Positions 53,707 to 64,000 of a stretch of DNA of 64,000 nt are shown here, piece by piece (positions within the stretch are counted from its first letter, which is position 1; each line of letters begins with the position of its first letter). Origin of the DNA: Vibrio orientalis CIP 102891 = ATCC 33934 (lineage in GTDB: Bacteria > Pseudomonadota > Gammaproteobacteria > Enterobacterales > Vibrionaceae); the NCBI RefSeq assembly GCF_000176235.1, contig NZ_ACZV01000005.1, positions 372,001-436,000 of the forward strand, in the 5' to 3' direction. A program made the position numbers and the translations under genes. The notes beneath the pieces were generated by a model. It searched no databases. It saw nothing but the letters and a program-made list of their open reading frames with translations, and was not told the DNA's origin.

Positions 53707-54528
53707 TTAGCTTATTTTACGATAAACTCGGATCATAAAATCGGCCTCACACTCATAGAGTGTAGCTGATTTAAGTTTTTCTCTTAGCTCATCCGATGCT
53801 TTCCAAGCAAATGGTGTCATCTGCAGAAGATCGTAGGCATCCCCATCACTGAGCTGCATAACATAGCTGAGTTTTTCTTGTTTTTCGAGTTGGAAGCCTT
53901 CGATGCATTCCGCCTCTTCACTATGTAAACGTACGTCTGGGTATATCTCATCACGTAATTGGTATAGGTGGCGTCCAGCTGGAGTGACGGTCACTACCAC
54001 GCCATTCTCTGCGACAACTCGCTGCAACTCTTGTGCTTTACACGGTGCATAAATTCGTAACACTGCGTCTAAGCTACAAGGTTCGAACGGTAGGCGATGA
54101 CTTGATGCAACACTGAATGCGCAGTTTAAGTATCGCTTAGCGGCGTAGCGAATCGCGACTTTAGAAATATCCAAGCCATAAACAGTGGCATTGTCAGACT
54201 GCAGGGCTAACTGAGAGGCAACCTCTGTTGTGTAATAGCCTTCACCACAGCCGATATCTAACAATCTATGCTGCGTATCGACGAGTAACTGTCCACAAAG
54301 CTCTGCTACGTACTTTTTCAGTGGTTGGTAATGATCTTTTTCGAGGAATCGTCGGCGTGCCTGCATCATCTCTTTATTATCACCCGGATCTTTTGAACGT
54401 TTGTGCTGAACTGGCATCAAGTTGATATAGCCTTCTTTTGCTAAATCAAAAGCATGATTGTTTTCACAGCGATAGGTACGCTCAGTTAATGTGAGTGATT
54501 GATGGCAAAGAGGGCAGGTGTAAGACAT
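53707..54528 (-). CDS. rlmA: 23S rRNA (guanine-N1)-methyltransferase RlmA
   Basis: The 273-residue protein has an N-terminal zinc finger (CPLCHQSLTLTERTYRCENN, Cys-Cys-Cys-His type), then a Rossmann methyltransferase with the SAM motif LLDIGCGEGYYT (about 92-103) and VLRIYAPCKAQEL. It methylates N1 of G745 in 23S rRNA; in E. coli this influences viomycin response. NLMPVQHKRSKDPGDN is the conserved substrate-side loop. It is upstream of, but separated by a Fur box from, chaN. Confidence 0.93.
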   Translation of the reverse strand: MSYTCPLCHQSLTLTERTYRCENNHAFDLAKEGYINLMPVQHKRSKDPGDNKEMMQARRRFLEKDHYQPLKKYVAELCGQLLVDTQHRLLDIGCGEGYYTTEVASQLALQSDNATVYGLDISKVAIRYAAKRYLNCAFSVASSHRLPFEPCSLDAVLRIYAPCKAQELQRVVAENGVVVTVTPAGRHLYQLRDEIYPDVRLHSEEAECIEGFQLEKQEKLSYVMQLSDGDAYDLLQMTPFAWKASDELREKLKSATLYECEADFMIRVYRKIS

Positions 54529-54644
54529 AACATAGCTCAGATTCGATATTTGAGAGCGCAGAGTCTAGCAGGAACTGCTATGAGGAAAAAGGAATTGTTT
54601 CAGCTAGCCCTAGTCGTAACTAGGGCTATAGATCGATTCACTAC

Positions 54645-55529
54645 TTACTTAGAAGATAGTGTTGTTATCAGCTGGTGGCTTTCACCCGGCTGTAGCGTTT
54701 TGCCTTGTTCAATAGACGGTGCATGTAAAGTCGATTCAACGCAAAGGAAGGTTTTGTAACCGTCGTCTTGCATGTCGCCCATACCTTGAGCACCTTCCGC
54801 CCATGGGTTCCATAGAACTGCAGAGTTGTGGCCTTGATTCTCAACAACTAGCGAGCGGTTTAGAACCGGATCTTGAACAGTGATTTGTGCACTAGGTTGA
54901 CTGTAAACGCGATCAATAGTATCGGTTAGTCGTAGAGTTTCATCACCTTGGCAAATCTCGTCACCTTTCAGGCTATCAATGTACTCAGCGCCCATACCTG
55001 TTGTGGTTACTTGCTCGATATCACCTACCGTTAGGTACGTGTGTAGCGCGCCAGAGAAGGTCCAAGCTTGAGTATCGGTATTGGTTACGTCTAGCGTAAC
55101 TTTTAGCTCATCGCTAATCTCAACCAATAGGTGCGCTTGGAACTGGTGAGGCCAAACTGCGAGTGTGGATTCGGACGGCAGTAAGCCAAGTTCTACGATG
55201 ACACCGTTTTCGTTCTCACGATGTTCAAGCAGTGTCCATTCGCTGTTGCGTGCAAAGCCATGCGCAGGTGCCGCAATACGACCAAACCACGGCCAGCAAA
55301 TTGGTATACCACCACGCAGAGCAGCTTTGCCATCAAAGATCGCTTGCTCACTCATCCAAATCAGGTCAGGTTGGCCTTTCGGTTGGAAAGATACGACGTG
55401 GCCGCCGTGTAGACAGATACCAGCTGAAGCCTTTTCGTGAATAACACGTACAATCTTTGTGTCACCTTTTTCGACGATGGTGACGTTATCAGAGAGTACA
55501 GTCAGTGCAGGTAATTGCTCTAAATTCAT
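54645..55529 (-). CDS. yeaD: D-hexose-6-phosphate mutarotase (YeaD family)
   Basis: The 294-residue aldose-1-epimerase-like beta-sandwich protein has ASAGICLHGGHVVSFQPKGQ, RGGIPICWPWFGRIAAPAHG (active-site region), ALHTYLTVGDIEQV and VLWNPWAEGAQGMGDMQDDG. It interconverts anomers of glucose-6-phosphate and similar sugars. It lies downstream of gapA on the same strand with a terminator between, the same gapA-yeaD pairing seen in E. coli. Confidence 0.92.
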   Translation of the reverse strand: MNLEQLPALTVLSDNVTIVEKGDTKIVRVIHEKASAGICLHGGHVVSFQPKGQPDLIWMSEQAIFDGKAALRGGIPICWPWFGRIAAPAHGFARNSEWTLLEHRENENGVIVELGLLPSESTLAVWPHQFQAHLLVEISDELKVTLDVTNTDTQAWTFSGALHTYLTVGDIEQVTTTGMGAEYIDSLKGDEICQGDETLRLTDTIDRVYSQPSAQITVQDPVLNRSLVVENQGHNSAVLWNPWAEGAQGMGDMQDDGYKTFLCVESTLHAPSIEQGKTLQPGESHQLITTLSSK

Positions 55530-55623
55530 TTAGTAGTCCTCGGTAAGAGAAATGACATTCTTATATTCGCTCTAAAACAGTGAACAAAAGAATATGATTT
55601 CGAGATTTAGATACGGCAGATAC

Positions 55624-55651
55624 TAAAAAGGCGACTCGAGAGCCGCCTTTT
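55624..55651 (-). terminator. Terminator after gapA
   Basis: The hairpin AAAAGGCGACTC/GAGAGCCGCCTTTT (one mismatch) is followed leftward by a T-run. It separates gapA from yeaD. Confidence 0.8.
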
Positions 55652-55689
55652 ACAAGATTCTGCGCTAAACGCTTATCTTAAAGTAATAA

Positions 55690-56748
<1,059 letters not shown>

Positions 56749-56764
56749 TCAAAATCTGCAACTG

Positions 56765-56793
56765 ATAATCGGACTTAACTTGTTTAAAGTCAA
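56765..56793 (-). promoter_or_regulatory. Probable gapA promoter with A/T-tract element
   Basis: Read leftward, TTGACT (56788-56793) and GATTAT (56765-56770) are 17 bases apart. Directly upstream is A8-GCG-T-CGC-T7 (56792-56813), an inverted A/T tract that may work as an UP element. Further upstream, ACTGGTT/AACCAGT (56851-56857, 56866-56872) is an inverted repeat that might bind a regulator. The remaining bases to msrB hold no gene. Confidence 0.55.
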
Positions 56794-57021
56794 AAAAAAG
56801 CGTCGCTTTTTTTCACAATTAGTCGCAAATGGTCATCTTTTGAACGGATTACTGGTTTTTTCTCTAACCAGTTGACGTAAAATGGTGGACGACGCTGACA
56901 GCTGTGCTGAAAGTTTAACCATCCTGTTATGGTGTCAAAGTATGTGCTACAAAGGTTGTCGTTCGCAAGTTTTTCGCGAAAAAAGTCATAATAAAAAATG
57001 AGAATACGGAGAAATAGTGTT

Positions 57022-57441
57022 GTGAAACAGAAGGTAGTAAAGGTCATGAAGCCTGATGAACACTGGCGTGAAGCCTTATCTGATGAAGAATATCGAGTAT
57101 GTAGGGAGCAGGGGACTGAAGCTCCATTTAGTGGCAAACTCCTGCATAATAAAGCGACAGGTATCTATGCCTGTACATGCTGTAAAGCCCCCCTATTTAT
57201 CTCTGATAACAAGTATGACTCGGGCTGTGGATGGCCAAGTTTTGATGCCCCTATTAACGCTGAGGCTATTCGTTATTTAGAAGATCTTAGTCACGGAATG
57301 ACTCGAACAGAGATCAGATGTGCAGCCTGTGACAGCCATTTAGGTCACGTTTTTCCTGATGGACCGAAAACAACCGGTGACAGGTTCTGTGTTAATTCAG
57401 TGTCGTTAATTTTCAACAATTCACAAAAAAGCGGTGAATAA
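57022..57441 (+). CDS. msrB: Peptide-methionine (R)-S-oxide reductase MsrB
   Basis: The enzyme reduces the R form of methionine sulfoxide. It has [52 protein letters not shown] and [10 protein letters not shown]. The catalytic Cys is in FCVNS, and two CXXC pairs (ACTCC, RCAAC) bind structural zinc. The start is uncertain: GTG 57022 follows GGAG at 11 bases and gives 139 residues, ATG 57046 gives 131 residues but has a poor ribosome site, and ATG 56998 lies before the GGAG. Confidence 0.92.
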   Translation: MKQKVVKVMKPDEHWREALSDEEYRVCREQGTEAPFSGKLLHNKATGIYACTCCKAPLFISDNKYDSGCGWPSFDAPINAEAIRYLEDLSHGMTRTEIRCAACDSHLGHVFPDGPKTTGDRFCVNSVSLIFNNSQKSGE

Positions 57442-57480
57442 ATCACCGCTGTTTGTTTCATCCTTACAACATTAAAGCCT

Positions 57481-58299
57481 TTATTTAAATTTTGGCACCA
57501 TGTTGGCGTTGAAGGTGCCGCTATTAATGGCATCTTCTAACTGCTCAGCAATATCATCTAACTGCTGATAGGTACTTTTGTCGAACCCGTAAAGCAGTTG
57601 CAGTTCGCTGCTTGACGCGATAGGTACTTCGTACCTTTGTGCAACCATGGTCCAGATGTAGGCTTCTTTCTTAGTGCCCAATCGATATGTGGTACTGGCT
57701 AGTGACTTAAATACTTCGGTATTGATGGTATTACGGTTCGTTAACTCCAACGCACGAAGTAACAAAGTGCGGGTCTTGTTTTGGTCGCGACTAGTATAGA
57801 AGGTTGCCAGTGCATACTGCATCTCTGCTGTTTCTAAAGTGGGGGTGCCTTCTAGCTGTAAAAAGTTACGTCTTGCTTGGTCACTGCCGGTTTGGCTCCA
57901 CAAAAAGTAATAGGCCTGTGCGGAATTAGATTTCTCTAGTGTTGCGACGATAGAATCCAAATCATCCGATGCGTTCACCAAAGCATCAAATCGGCGCTGT
58001 TTTAAACCTGATTGATCAATCGGTTGTATTTGTGAGGCGAGCTCTAAGCACTTTTTGTACTCGGCAAGGTGGAGATACTCTTTGATTTTATTGTCATCAG
58101 TAGGGTTTTTGAGTACTTCGAAGCGGTGCCAGATTAAATCTGTTCTCGGTATGCGGCATTGACCGTCGCCCATGTTGAGCCGCTCACATTGCAGTGACGG
58201 GTTGGAACTGCACAGTTGCTCGGTATTCTTGTTACTTTCAAAACAGCCAACAAGGCCAAAGCTTACACTTATCAGTGTGAGTACTTGTAGTGATTTCAT
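57481..58299 (-). CDS. DUF2989-type lipoprotein
   Basis: The 272-residue protein starts MKSLQVLTLISVSFGLVGC, with lipobox LVGC. The mature part is helical, with paired cysteines near the start (LCSSNPSLQC, GQCRIPRTDLIW) and TPR/Sel1-like helical hairpins (YALATFYTSRDQNKTRTLLL, TKKEAYIWTMVAQRYE). The family is known from Vibrio and related genera without a defined role (family name from recall). Single gene, divergent from yeaC. Confidence 0.75.
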   Translation of the reverse strand: MKSLQVLTLISVSFGLVGCFESNKNTEQLCSSNPSLQCERLNMGDGQCRIPRTDLIWHRFEVLKNPTDDNKIKEYLHLAEYKKCLELASQIQPIDQSGLKQRRFDALVNASDDLDSIVATLEKSNSAQAYYFLWSQTGSDQARRNFLQLEGTPTLETAEMQYALATFYTSRDQNKTRTLLLRALELTNRNTINTEVFKSLASTTYRLGTKKEAYIWTMVAQRYEVPIASSSELQLLYGFDKSTYQQLDDIAEQLEDAINSGTFNANMVPKFK

Positions 58300-58405
58300 A
58301 GTGTCGTTGCTTGTGATCCGTTACACTTAATTATTGCTGTTATCTTGACTCAGCCTGCTAGCCAGTTAATGTTCGTCTATCTTTATTGACGAATTAGGAT
58401 TTTCC

Positions 58406-58690
58406 ATGGACGCAGAGCAGTTAATCAATGCCATCACACCAGAGGCTTATGAGCGTCTACTATTTGCTGTAGAAACAGGAAAGTGGCCTGAGGGTACTCT
58501 ACTTTCACAAGAGCAGCGAGATTCTTGTATGCAAGCTGTGATGTTGTATCAATCTAAGCATAATTCAGAAGCGCAACATATGACAGTTGCACAGGGCGGG
58601 GAAATTAGCTTTAAGTCTAAAGCTGAGCTGAAAAAGCAGTTTCAGCAGGGGCAAGATGACATTATGCGAGTCAACCCAAACAAAGAGTAA
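58406..58690 (+). CDS. yeaC: YeaC family (DUF1315) protein
   Basis: The 94-residue protein has AITPEAYERLLFAVETGKWP, LSQEQRDSCMQAVMLYQSKH and AQHMTVAQGGEISFKSKAEL, lining up throughout with E. coli YeaC. Function unknown. In E. coli yeaC also lies next to msrB and gapA, so the neighbourhood is conserved. Confidence 0.92.
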   Translation: MDAEQLINAITPEAYERLLFAVETGKWPEGTLLSQEQRDSCMQAVMLYQSKHNSEAQHMTVAQGGEISFKSKAELKKQFQQGQDDIMRVNPNKE

Positions 58691-58691
58691 T

Positions 58692-58719
58692 AAAAAGGCA
58701 GGTTTGAACCTGCCTTTTT
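58692..58719. terminator. Bidirectional terminator between yeaC and ychJ
   Basis: The 12-bp perfect stem AAAAAGGCAGGT/ACCTGCCTTTTT has a TTGA loop and lies between convergent genes. Confidence 0.92.
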
Positions 58720-58724
58720 CGTCA

Positions 58725-59222
58725 TTAGCCGCAGCACTTTTTGAATTTTTTGCCGCTGCCGCAAATACAAGGATCGTTACGTCCGACTTTTAAGCTTTGT
58801 ACCGATTGATTTAACCTAGGATCTTCGGTTTCTTGAGCAGGGAACGTTCCGTCAATGTAATACCACAAGTTATTCTCGCGAATAAAACGAGAACACTCTT
58901 CCAAGCAATATTCATTGCCATTCTCTTGAAAGAAAGCCTTAAAAGTAACAAAGCCTTCGTTCTCATTGGCACCATTAGCTGTGCTGATTACTTCTAGTCG
59001 ACGCCAGTCACTCTTGATGGATTCCGCAATTCCTTCGCGCTGCTCTTCAGCATGGCAACTTGAGTGATACGTGTTAACGACATAATCGACTAAGCCCTTT
59101 ACGTGCGCACTGTAGCGAGATCTCATTAACTTTTCCGGAGTCGTCGCAAGCGCATGGTCATTATGAATCGGTTCACAGCATTGGTTGTAATCCAAAGTGT
59201 TTCCACATGGACAAGAGGTCAT
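58725..59222 (-). CDS. ychJ: YchJ family SEC-C motif protein
   Basis: The 165-residue protein has a SEC-C zinc motif at both ends: [20 protein letters not shown] at the start and [19 protein letters not shown] at the end, around an NTF2-like core ([20 protein letters not shown]). This is the UPF0225/YchJ pattern; function unknown. ATG 59222 is 5 bases after GGAG. It follows the EAL-HDOD gene by 10 bases and probably shares its transcript. Confidence 0.92.
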   Translation of the reverse strand: MTSCPCGNTLDYNQCCEPIHNDHALATTPEKLMRSRYSAHVKGLVDYVVNTYHSSCHAEEQREGIAESIKSDWRRLEVISTANGANENEGFVTFKAFFQENGNEYCLEECSRFIRENNLWYYIDGTFPAQETEDPRLNQSVQSLKVGRNDPCICGSGKKFKKCCG

Positions 59223-59232
59223 AACCACTCCA

Positions 59233-60450
59233 TTAATTTGTTTTCACAGAAAGTAAGTCAGCTGTCCATTTGACCGATGCGTCATAACATTCGCTTAAGG
59301 TATCTTGATTTAAACCAATAGCCTGACAGCGTTGCTGCACTATATCCCATTCTGCTTTTTCATATGCTTTAGTTAGGACAAGAATGTCACCGAGCACACC
59401 TTCATTCTGTGTGATGGCAAGCTTGATGGACTCATCGACTGAAATCTCATCGATAATTTGATCTAGCGGTCGGTCTAACAAGCTATCGAGTAACGAAAAC
59501 ATGCCGGTCAAAAATGCCTGTCCTGACTCCAACTTCTCATTCAAACGCGAGCCGATAAGCTCACAATATCGTGCTCGTTGGATAGATAGCCCGTAGAGGT
59601 AATCGGGTTTGCTGTCTTGTGTCGAGGCTAGAGCAACTAATGAGATAAACTTGCGCAGTTTATCTTCACCCAAATAGACCAGCGCCTGTTTGAATGATTG
59701 AATGCGTGTTTTAACAATCGAAGAGGAGTTGACGAATGCCAGTAGCTTATAGGACATGGTCAGATCTTTACTGATCAATGATTCTATTGCGCCGTAGTTG
59801 ATATTCTCTTTCGATATTTCGGTTAAAAGCTGCACTACCGTCATGAAGGACGGCTCTAGAGATTTTCTAGAGATCATTTCGGGTTTGCTAAAAAAGTAAC
59901 CTTGAAAGTAATCAAAACCCGCTGTTTTGGCTTGTTCGAATTCTTCGTAGGTTTCAACTTTTTCGGCTAAGAATTCAATCTTTGAACCACTAAGACGCAA
60001 TATAAACATGCGTGCTTTTTCAATCGGCACTTGGCGGATATCAAACTTAATAATTGAAACATAGGGTAAGAAAGCTCGCCATTCTTTACTCGGGATGAAA
60101 TCGTCTAAGGCAATTTTGTAGCCCAACTGCGACATTTCCTTGACGACCGCAAGTAACTCATCCGTTGGAGGACAGTCTTCTAAAATTTCAATGACAAGGT
60201 TGTCCGATGGAAAAAGAGTGGGGACCTTGTTAATTAAGCTTTGGTACGGAAAGTTAACAAAGCCGAGTTTATCTCCAAGTGTCTCGTAGTGAGTTGAGAG
60301 AAAATGATCGGACAGTAAACGGCTAGTTGCGTGCTCAGGGTCGATTTCTGGGAATGTATTCTGTGGCCCATCTCTAAACAGCAGCTCATAGCCAAGCGTG
60401 TTTTTATCTTTGTCTAGAATAGGTTGCCTAGCAATATAAGAGTAGTTCAA
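59233..60450 (-). CDS. EAL and HDOD domain protein (YuxH type)
   Basis: This is a 405-residue signalling protein. The EAL domain (about 1-200) has the signature as YELLFRDG in place of EALLR. The other catalytic positions look kept: Asn in FVNFP, Glu in IEILED, Asp pair in IALDDF, Lys in IIKFD, Glu in AEKVE, Gln in [10 protein letters not shown]. So c-di-GMP hydrolysis or at least binding is possible. The HDOD domain (about 200-400) has [20 protein letters not shown]. Members of this group affect motility and biofilm, but the target here is unknown. Confidence 0.9.
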   Translation of the reverse strand: MNYSYIARQPILDKDKNTLGYELLFRDGPQNTFPEIDPEHATSRLLSDHFLSTHYETLGDKLGFVNFPYQSLINKVPTLFPSDNLVIEILEDCPPTDELLAVVKEMSQLGYKIALDDFIPSKEWRAFLPYVSIIKFDIRQVPIEKARMFILRLSGSKIEFLAEKVETYEEFEQAKTAGFDYFQGYFFSKPEMISRKSLEPSFMTVVQLLTEISKENINYGAIESLISKDLTMSYKLLAFVNSSSIVKTRIQSFKQALVYLGEDKLRKFISLVALASTQDSKPDYLYGLSIQRARYCELIGSRLNEKLESGQAFLTGMFSLLDSLLDRPLDQIIDEISVDESIKLAITQNEGVLGDILVLTKAYEKAEWDIVQQRCQAIGLNQDTLSECYDASVKWTADLLSVKTN

Positions 60451-60529
60451 GGTATATACCGCGCTCCGAGTAATATTATTCGAATATCAGCTGGCCAAAG
60501 GGCAGCTATAACAGGCTTAAGGCGATGGT

Positions 60530-61258
60530 TTATTGACCAAAAGGTCGTTGTTGTAACTCGAAAGAATCTTTATCGTACACCAGCACAGAGCCCTGTGTAT
60601 ACCAGTCACCTAACACTATTCTAGTACAGTTGTTTCCATCTTTATCAAATCGATGAACGTTTGGTCTATGGGTGTGGCCGTGGATCATAAGATCGACATT
60701 ATGCTCGCACATCACGCGTTCAACTTCGTCTTGAGTTACGTCCATAATCTCAAGTGATTTTGTCTGCTTGTCTGTCTTGATATCGGACTGAACTTTGCTG
60801 ACGATCTTCTTTTTGATGAACATCGGGATGCGGTTAAACACCCACTGAAGCCATGGTTGGTGAACTTTAGCTCGGTATTCCAAATACTTGACATCTTCTG
60901 TGCAAAGAGTGTCGCCATGCAAAACGATGGCTTGTTTACCGTATAAGTCGATGACAGTTTCATCCCCAAGAAGCGTCACGCCAGTTTGCTTAGCAAAGCG
61001 CTTACCAACCAGAAAGTCACGATTTCCTTGGGCAAAGTAGCAGGGTATACCAAGGGCGGTTAGAGCTCTAAATTCATTTTTTATTAGCGTGGCAAAATCA
61101 GAGCGATCATCATCACCGACCCAAAACTCGAAAAGGTCGCCTAATACATAAAGTGCATCAGCATGAATGGCTTCTTCTCGCATAAAACGGACAAAGCACT
61201 GGTTGATGTCTGGTGTAGCGGGGGAGAGGTGTAGATCAGAGATAAATAGTGTGGTCAT
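60530..61258 (-). CDS. lpxH: UDP-2,3-diacylglucosamine diphosphatase LpxH
   Basis: This 242-residue calcineurin-like metallophosphatase of lipid A synthesis has the metal motifs [30 protein letters not shown] and [14 protein letters not shown], all intact. It makes lipid X from UDP-2,3-diacylglucosamine at the inner membrane. It lies downstream of ppiB on the same strand, the usual ppiB-lpxH order. Confidence 0.96.
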   Translation of the reverse strand: MTTLFISDLHLSPATPDINQCFVRFMREEAIHADALYVLGDLFEFWVGDDDRSDFATLIKNEFRALTALGIPCYFAQGNRDFLVGKRFAKQTGVTLLGDETVIDLYGKQAIVLHGDTLCTEDVKYLEYRAKVHQPWLQWVFNRIPMFIKKKIVSKVQSDIKTDKQTKSLEIMDVTQDEVERVMCEHNVDLMIHGHTHRPNVHRFDKDGNNCTRIVLGDWYTQGSVLVYDKDSFELQQRPFGQ

Positions 61259-61269
61259 AGTTATTTAGC

Positions 61270-61297
61270 AAGAGAGCGCATAATAATGCGCTCTCTT
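61270..61297 (-). terminator. Hairpin between ppiB and lpxH (weak terminator)
   Basis: The 11-bp stem AAGAGAGCGCA/TGCGCTCTCTT has a 6-base loop but no good T-run on either side. It probably lowers, and does not stop, read-through from ppiB into lpxH. Confidence 0.5.
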
Positions 61298-61306
61298 AAT
61301 CCAAGA

Positions 61307-61801
61307 TTATTCTTCGATTGTTGTACTTGTGATTAGTACGTCTTCTAGTGGTACATCTTGGTGCATGCCGTAAGAACCAGTGCTAACTGCTTTGATCTTC
61401 TCAACGATGTCCATACCTTCGATTACTTCACCGAATACACAGTAACCCCAACCATCTAGGCTTTCGCTACGGAAGTCTAGGAATGTGTTGTTGTTTACGT
61501 TGATGAAGAACTGAGAGCTTGCTGAATGCGGCTCCATAGTACGAGCCATAGCAAGAGTACCCACTTTGTTGCTCAGACCATTGTTTGCTTCGTTTTTGAT
61601 AGGTGCGCGAGTTGGCTTTTCACGAAGGCCTGACTCCATGCCACCACCTTGAATCATGAAACCATCGATAACACGGTGGAATAGTGTGTTGTCGTAGAAA
61701 CCATCACGGCAGTACTGTAAGAAATTTGCACTTGTTTCTGGCGCTTTTTCATCATTTAGTTGAATTTTGATGTCACCAAAATTTGTGTGAAGGGTGATCA
61801 T
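61307..61801 (-). CDS. ppiB: Cytoplasmic peptidyl-prolyl isomerase B (cyclophilin)
   Basis: The 164-residue cyclophilin lacks a signal peptide. It has [39 protein letters not shown] (catalytic Arg), [19 protein letters not shown] and [16 protein letters not shown]. It isomerises proline peptide bonds in the cytoplasm. It diverges from cysS, as in E. coli. Confidence 0.96.
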   Translation of the reverse strand: MITLHTNFGDIKIQLNDEKAPETSANFLQYCRDGFYDNTLFHRVIDGFMIQGGGMESGLREKPTRAPIKNEANNGLSNKVGTLAMARTMEPHSASSQFFINVNNNTFLDFRSESLDGWGYCVFGEVIEGMDIVEKIKAVSTGSYGMHQDVPLEDVLITSTTIEE

Positions 61802-61934
61802 GATTTTGTCCTTTACATAGGTTTTTGACTTGAATCCAAGATTCTATCGTAACTTTTCGGACATTAATACGTGAAAAGTTAGGGTTGAGACCTGAGTATA
61901 GGTGTTGTTGGTGTCTTTTTGAGCATTTGAGGGA

Positions 61935-61963
61935 TTACGAAACTGGGCGTGAGTTGATATACT
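61935..61963 (+). promoter_or_regulatory. Probable cysS promoter
   Basis: TTACGA (61935-61940) and TATACT (61958-61963) lie 17 bases apart, giving a leader of about 33 bases to the cysS start at 62004. Confidence 0.5.
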
Positions 61964-62003
61964 GATGCACTATTTTATTTCACTCAATTATTAGATAGAG
62001 ATC

Positions 62004-63386
62004 ATGTTAAAGATATATAACACACTCACAAGACAGAAAGAGGAATTCAAACCAATCACTGCCGGAAAGATCGGTATGTATGTCTGTGGGGTAACCATCT
62101 ACGATCTCTGTCATATTGGTCACGGCCGTACCTTCGTTTCTTTCGATGTGGTTTCTCGTTACCTTCGTTACTTGGGCTATGACCTAACGTTTGTTCGTAA
62201 CATCACCGACATTGATGACAAGATCATCAAACGTGCGAACGAGAATGGTGAGTCGTGCGACTCTTTGACTGAGCGCCTGATTGGTGAAATGCATGCAGAC
62301 TTTGATGCATTGAACATGAAGCGCCCTGATGTAGAACCTCGTGCGACGGAATACATCAAAGAGATCATTGAGCTTGTAGAAACTCTGATCGAACGTGGTT
62401 TTGCATACGTTGCGGACAACGGTGACGTGATGTTTGAAATTGCCAAGTACGACGAGTACGGCAAGCTGTCTGGTCAAGACTTAGAGCAACTTCAAGCGGG
62501 TGCACGTGTAGAGATCGAAAGTGCAAAACGCAGCTCTCTAGACTTTGTACTTTGGAAAATGTCTAAGCCAGGTGAGCCGACGTGGGAATCTCCATGGGGC
62601 CCAGGCCGTCCAGGTTGGCATATCGAATGTTCAGCAATGAATTCATCAATTCTTGGTAACCACTTTGATATTCATGGTGGTGGTTCGGACCTTCAGTTCC
62701 CGCACCATGAGAACGAAATCGCGCAGTCATGCTGTGCACATGGTACTCAGTATGTAAATACTTGGATGCACAGCGGTATGGTGATGGTTGACCGTGAGAA
62801 AATGTCTAAGTCTCTAGGTAACTTCTTCACTATCCGTGATGTTCTAGGTCATTACGATGCTGAAACCGTGCGTTATTTCCTAATGTCTGGTCACTACCGT
62901 AGCCAACTAAACTACAGCGAAGATAACTTAAACCAAGCTCGTTCTGCTCTTGAGCGTCTATACACTTCGCTACGAGGTTTAGATCTAACTGTAAGTGCAG
63001 TGGGTGGTGAAGAATACGTAGCGCGCTTTAATGATGCGATGAACGATGACTTCAATACACCAGAAGCATACTCAGTGCTATTTGATATGGCTCGTGAAAT
63101 CAACCGCCTGAAAGCGGAAGACGTTGCAGCGGCAAGCAGCCTAGGTGTAACAATGCGTCAGTTAGCGGATGTGATTGGTATTTTGCACCAAGACCCAGAA
63201 GCGTTCCTAAAAGGTGATGCAGGCAACGATGATGAAGTGGCTGAAATCGAAGCACTTATCAAGTTGCGTAACGATAGCCGTGCGTCAAAAGATTGGGCGA
63301 ATGCGGATATGGCACGTGACAAGCTGACAGAAATGGGCATCGTATTAGAAGATGGTCCAGAAGGCACAACGTGGCGCCGTAAATAA
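62004..63386 (+). CDS. cysS: Cysteinyl-tRNA synthetase
   Basis: The 460-residue class I synthetase has the HIGH motif in [13 protein letters not shown], the KMSKS motif in [12 protein letters not shown], and zinc ligands ([21 protein letters not shown] and [10 protein letters not shown]). It charges tRNA-Cys; the zinc recognises the cysteine thiol. Length is normal and all motifs are present. Confidence 0.97.
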   Translation: MLKIYNTLTRQKEEFKPITAGKIGMYVCGVTIYDLCHIGHGRTFVSFDVVSRYLRYLGYDLTFVRNITDIDDKIIKRANENGESCDSLTERLIGEMHADFDALNMKRPDVEPRATEYIKEIIELVETLIERGFAYVADNGDVMFEIAKYDEYGKLSGQDLEQLQAGARVEIESAKRSSLDFVLWKMSKPGEPTWESPWGPGRPGWHIECSAMNSSILGNHFDIHGGGSDLQFPHHENEIAQSCCAHGTQYVNTWMHSGMVMVDREKMSKSLGNFFTIRDVLGHYDAETVRYFLMSGHYRSQLNYSEDNLNQARSALERLYTSLRGLDLTVSAVGGEEYVARFNDAMNDDFNTPEAYSVLFDMAREINRLKAEDVAAASSLGVTMRQLADVIGILHQDPEAFLKGDAGNDDEVAEIEALIKLRNDSRASKDWANADMARDKLTEMGIVLEDGPEGTTWRRK

Positions 63387-63406
63387 GCGCTAAGCTAAGA
63401 ATCTTT

Positions 63407-63434
63407 AAGGGCTGTTTATTCAGCCCTTTTCTTT
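63407..63434 (+). terminator. Terminator after cysS
   Basis: The 8-bp stem AAGGGCTG/CAGCCCTT (63407-63414 and 63421-63428) is followed by TTCTTT. Confidence 0.88.
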
Positions 63435-63469
63435 AAAATGTTTATAAATCTTTATACAGGTATCAATCA

Positions 63470-64000
63470 GTGGCTCAGATGTACTTCTATTACTCGGCAA
63501 TGAACGCGGGTAAATCAACCACTCTTCTTCAATCTTCATTCAACTATCAAGAACGTGGCATGACGCCAGTGATTTTTACTGCCGCGTTAGATGATCGTTA
63601 CGGTATTGGTAAAGTTAGCTCACGAATTGGCTTACAATCTGATGCTCAGCTCTTTAACAGTGAAACAGATCTATATAAAGAGGTAGCCGCTCTCAATGAA
63701 GTTGAGAAGCGTCATTGTATCTTGGTCGATGAGTGTCAGTTTCTTTCAAAGGAACAGGTTTATCAATTAACAGAAGTGGTGGATAAGCTGCACATTCCCG
63801 TACTTTGTTACGGCCTGCGTACTGACTTCTTGGGTGAGCTTTTTGAAGGTAGTAAATACTTGCTTTCTTGGGCAGATAAGCTGGTTGAACTCAAAACCAT
63901 TTGTCACTGCGGCCGTAAAGCGAACATGGTTATCCGTACTGATGAGCACGGTGTTGCGATTGCTGAAGGTGACCAGGTTGCGATTGGTGGCAACGATCGT
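63470..64000 (+). CDS. tdk: Thymidine kinase, 3' end cut by the window
   Basis: A reading frame of 177 codons runs off the end of the window. It starts GTG 63470 ([20 protein letters not shown]), with the P-loop SAMNAGKS, the Mg-binding VDECQFL, the [15 protein letters not shown] lasso region and the first zinc cysteines ([12 protein letters not shown]). It phosphorylates thymidine with ATP in pyrimidine salvage. About 15-20 residues should be missing at the end. A downstream ATG 63479 is possible, but the GTG keeps the usual MAQ N-terminus. Confidence 0.95.
   Translation, partial: MAQMYFYYSAMNAGKSTTLLQSSFNYQERGMTPVIFTAALDDRYGIGKVSSRIGLQSDAQLFNSETDLYKEVAALNEVEKRHCILVDECQFLSKEQVYQLTEVVDKLHIPVLCYGLRTDFLGELFEGSKYLLSWADKLVELKTICHCGRKANMVIRTDEHGVAIAEGDQVAIGGNDR

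Noticed and set aside
56792..56813. A8-GCG-T-CGC-T7 hairpin as a terminator
   Set aside because: No gene ends here, the GC part is three pairs with a one-base centre, and it lies directly upstream of a good gapA promoter; an A/T-tract promoter element is more likely.

Overview
The window reads as part of the larger chromosome of a Vibrio. Three things point that way. The ccmEFGHI genes are followed by mlaA, and tandem fadL genes sit beside an ECF sigma factor and fadIJ. The dnaX-ybaB-recR cluster is present. The type VI secretion (T6SS) cluster has the gene order of the Vibrio cholerae VCA0105-VCA0121 cluster. No rRNA, tRNA, insertion sequence, prophage or CRISPR array was seen. The DNA is gene-dense. 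The most AT-rich stretch is the spacer just before the T6SS cluster, at about 21.6-22.0 kb.

Layout. 1-4346 holds the end of the cytochrome c maturation operon (ccmE tail, ccmF, ccmG, ccmH, ccmI). 4413-5171 is the phospholipid-trafficking lipoprotein gene mlaA. 5248-13739 is a fatty-acid region: two fadL porins, an ECF sigma factor with a membrane partner, an unannotated structured RNA candidate, and fadIJ behind a clear FadR operator. 13836-17352 has a nitroreductase, a LysR regulator, an RssB-like response regulator and small membrane proteins. 17537-21252 has apt, dnaX (with a programmed -1 frameshift signal), ybaB and recR.

22018-44009 is one long rightward T6SS operon: PAAR tip protein, a Sel1-repeat periplasmic protein, a small secretory ORF, tssB, tssC, tssE, tssF, tssG, the FHA gene, tssJ, tssK, tssL, clpV, the sigma-54 activator vasH, vasI, tssA, tssM and a TssA-like tagA. 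It holds the sheath, baseplate, membrane complex and recycling ATPase, but no hcp, no vgrG and no recognisable toxin gene. Those parts must be elsewhere in the genome. A -24/-12 promoter lies 42 bp before the PAAR gene, so the VasH encoded inside the cluster may drive its own operon.

44123-64000 is housekeeping and transport. It holds a YcgN cysteine-cluster protein, a glycine-zipper lipoprotein, an MscS channel, a small enzyme pair, alkaline phosphatase, a BCCT transporter with a long cytoplasmic tail, an iron-regulated ChaN lipoprotein behind a Fur box, rlmA, a hexose-6-phosphate mutarotase, gapA, msrB, yeaC, ychJ, an EAL-HDOD protein, lpxH, ppiB, cysS and the start of tdk.

The observations most worth following are the approximately 160-nt structured RNA candidate at 9941-10104, the dnaX frameshift cassette, the sigma-54 promoter and palindrome before the T6SS genes, the uncharacterised PAAR/Sel1/small-ORF head of the T6SS operon, and the apparent ATT start of the YbaN-like gene. 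All family assignments come from reading protein motifs and gene order; no database search was run.
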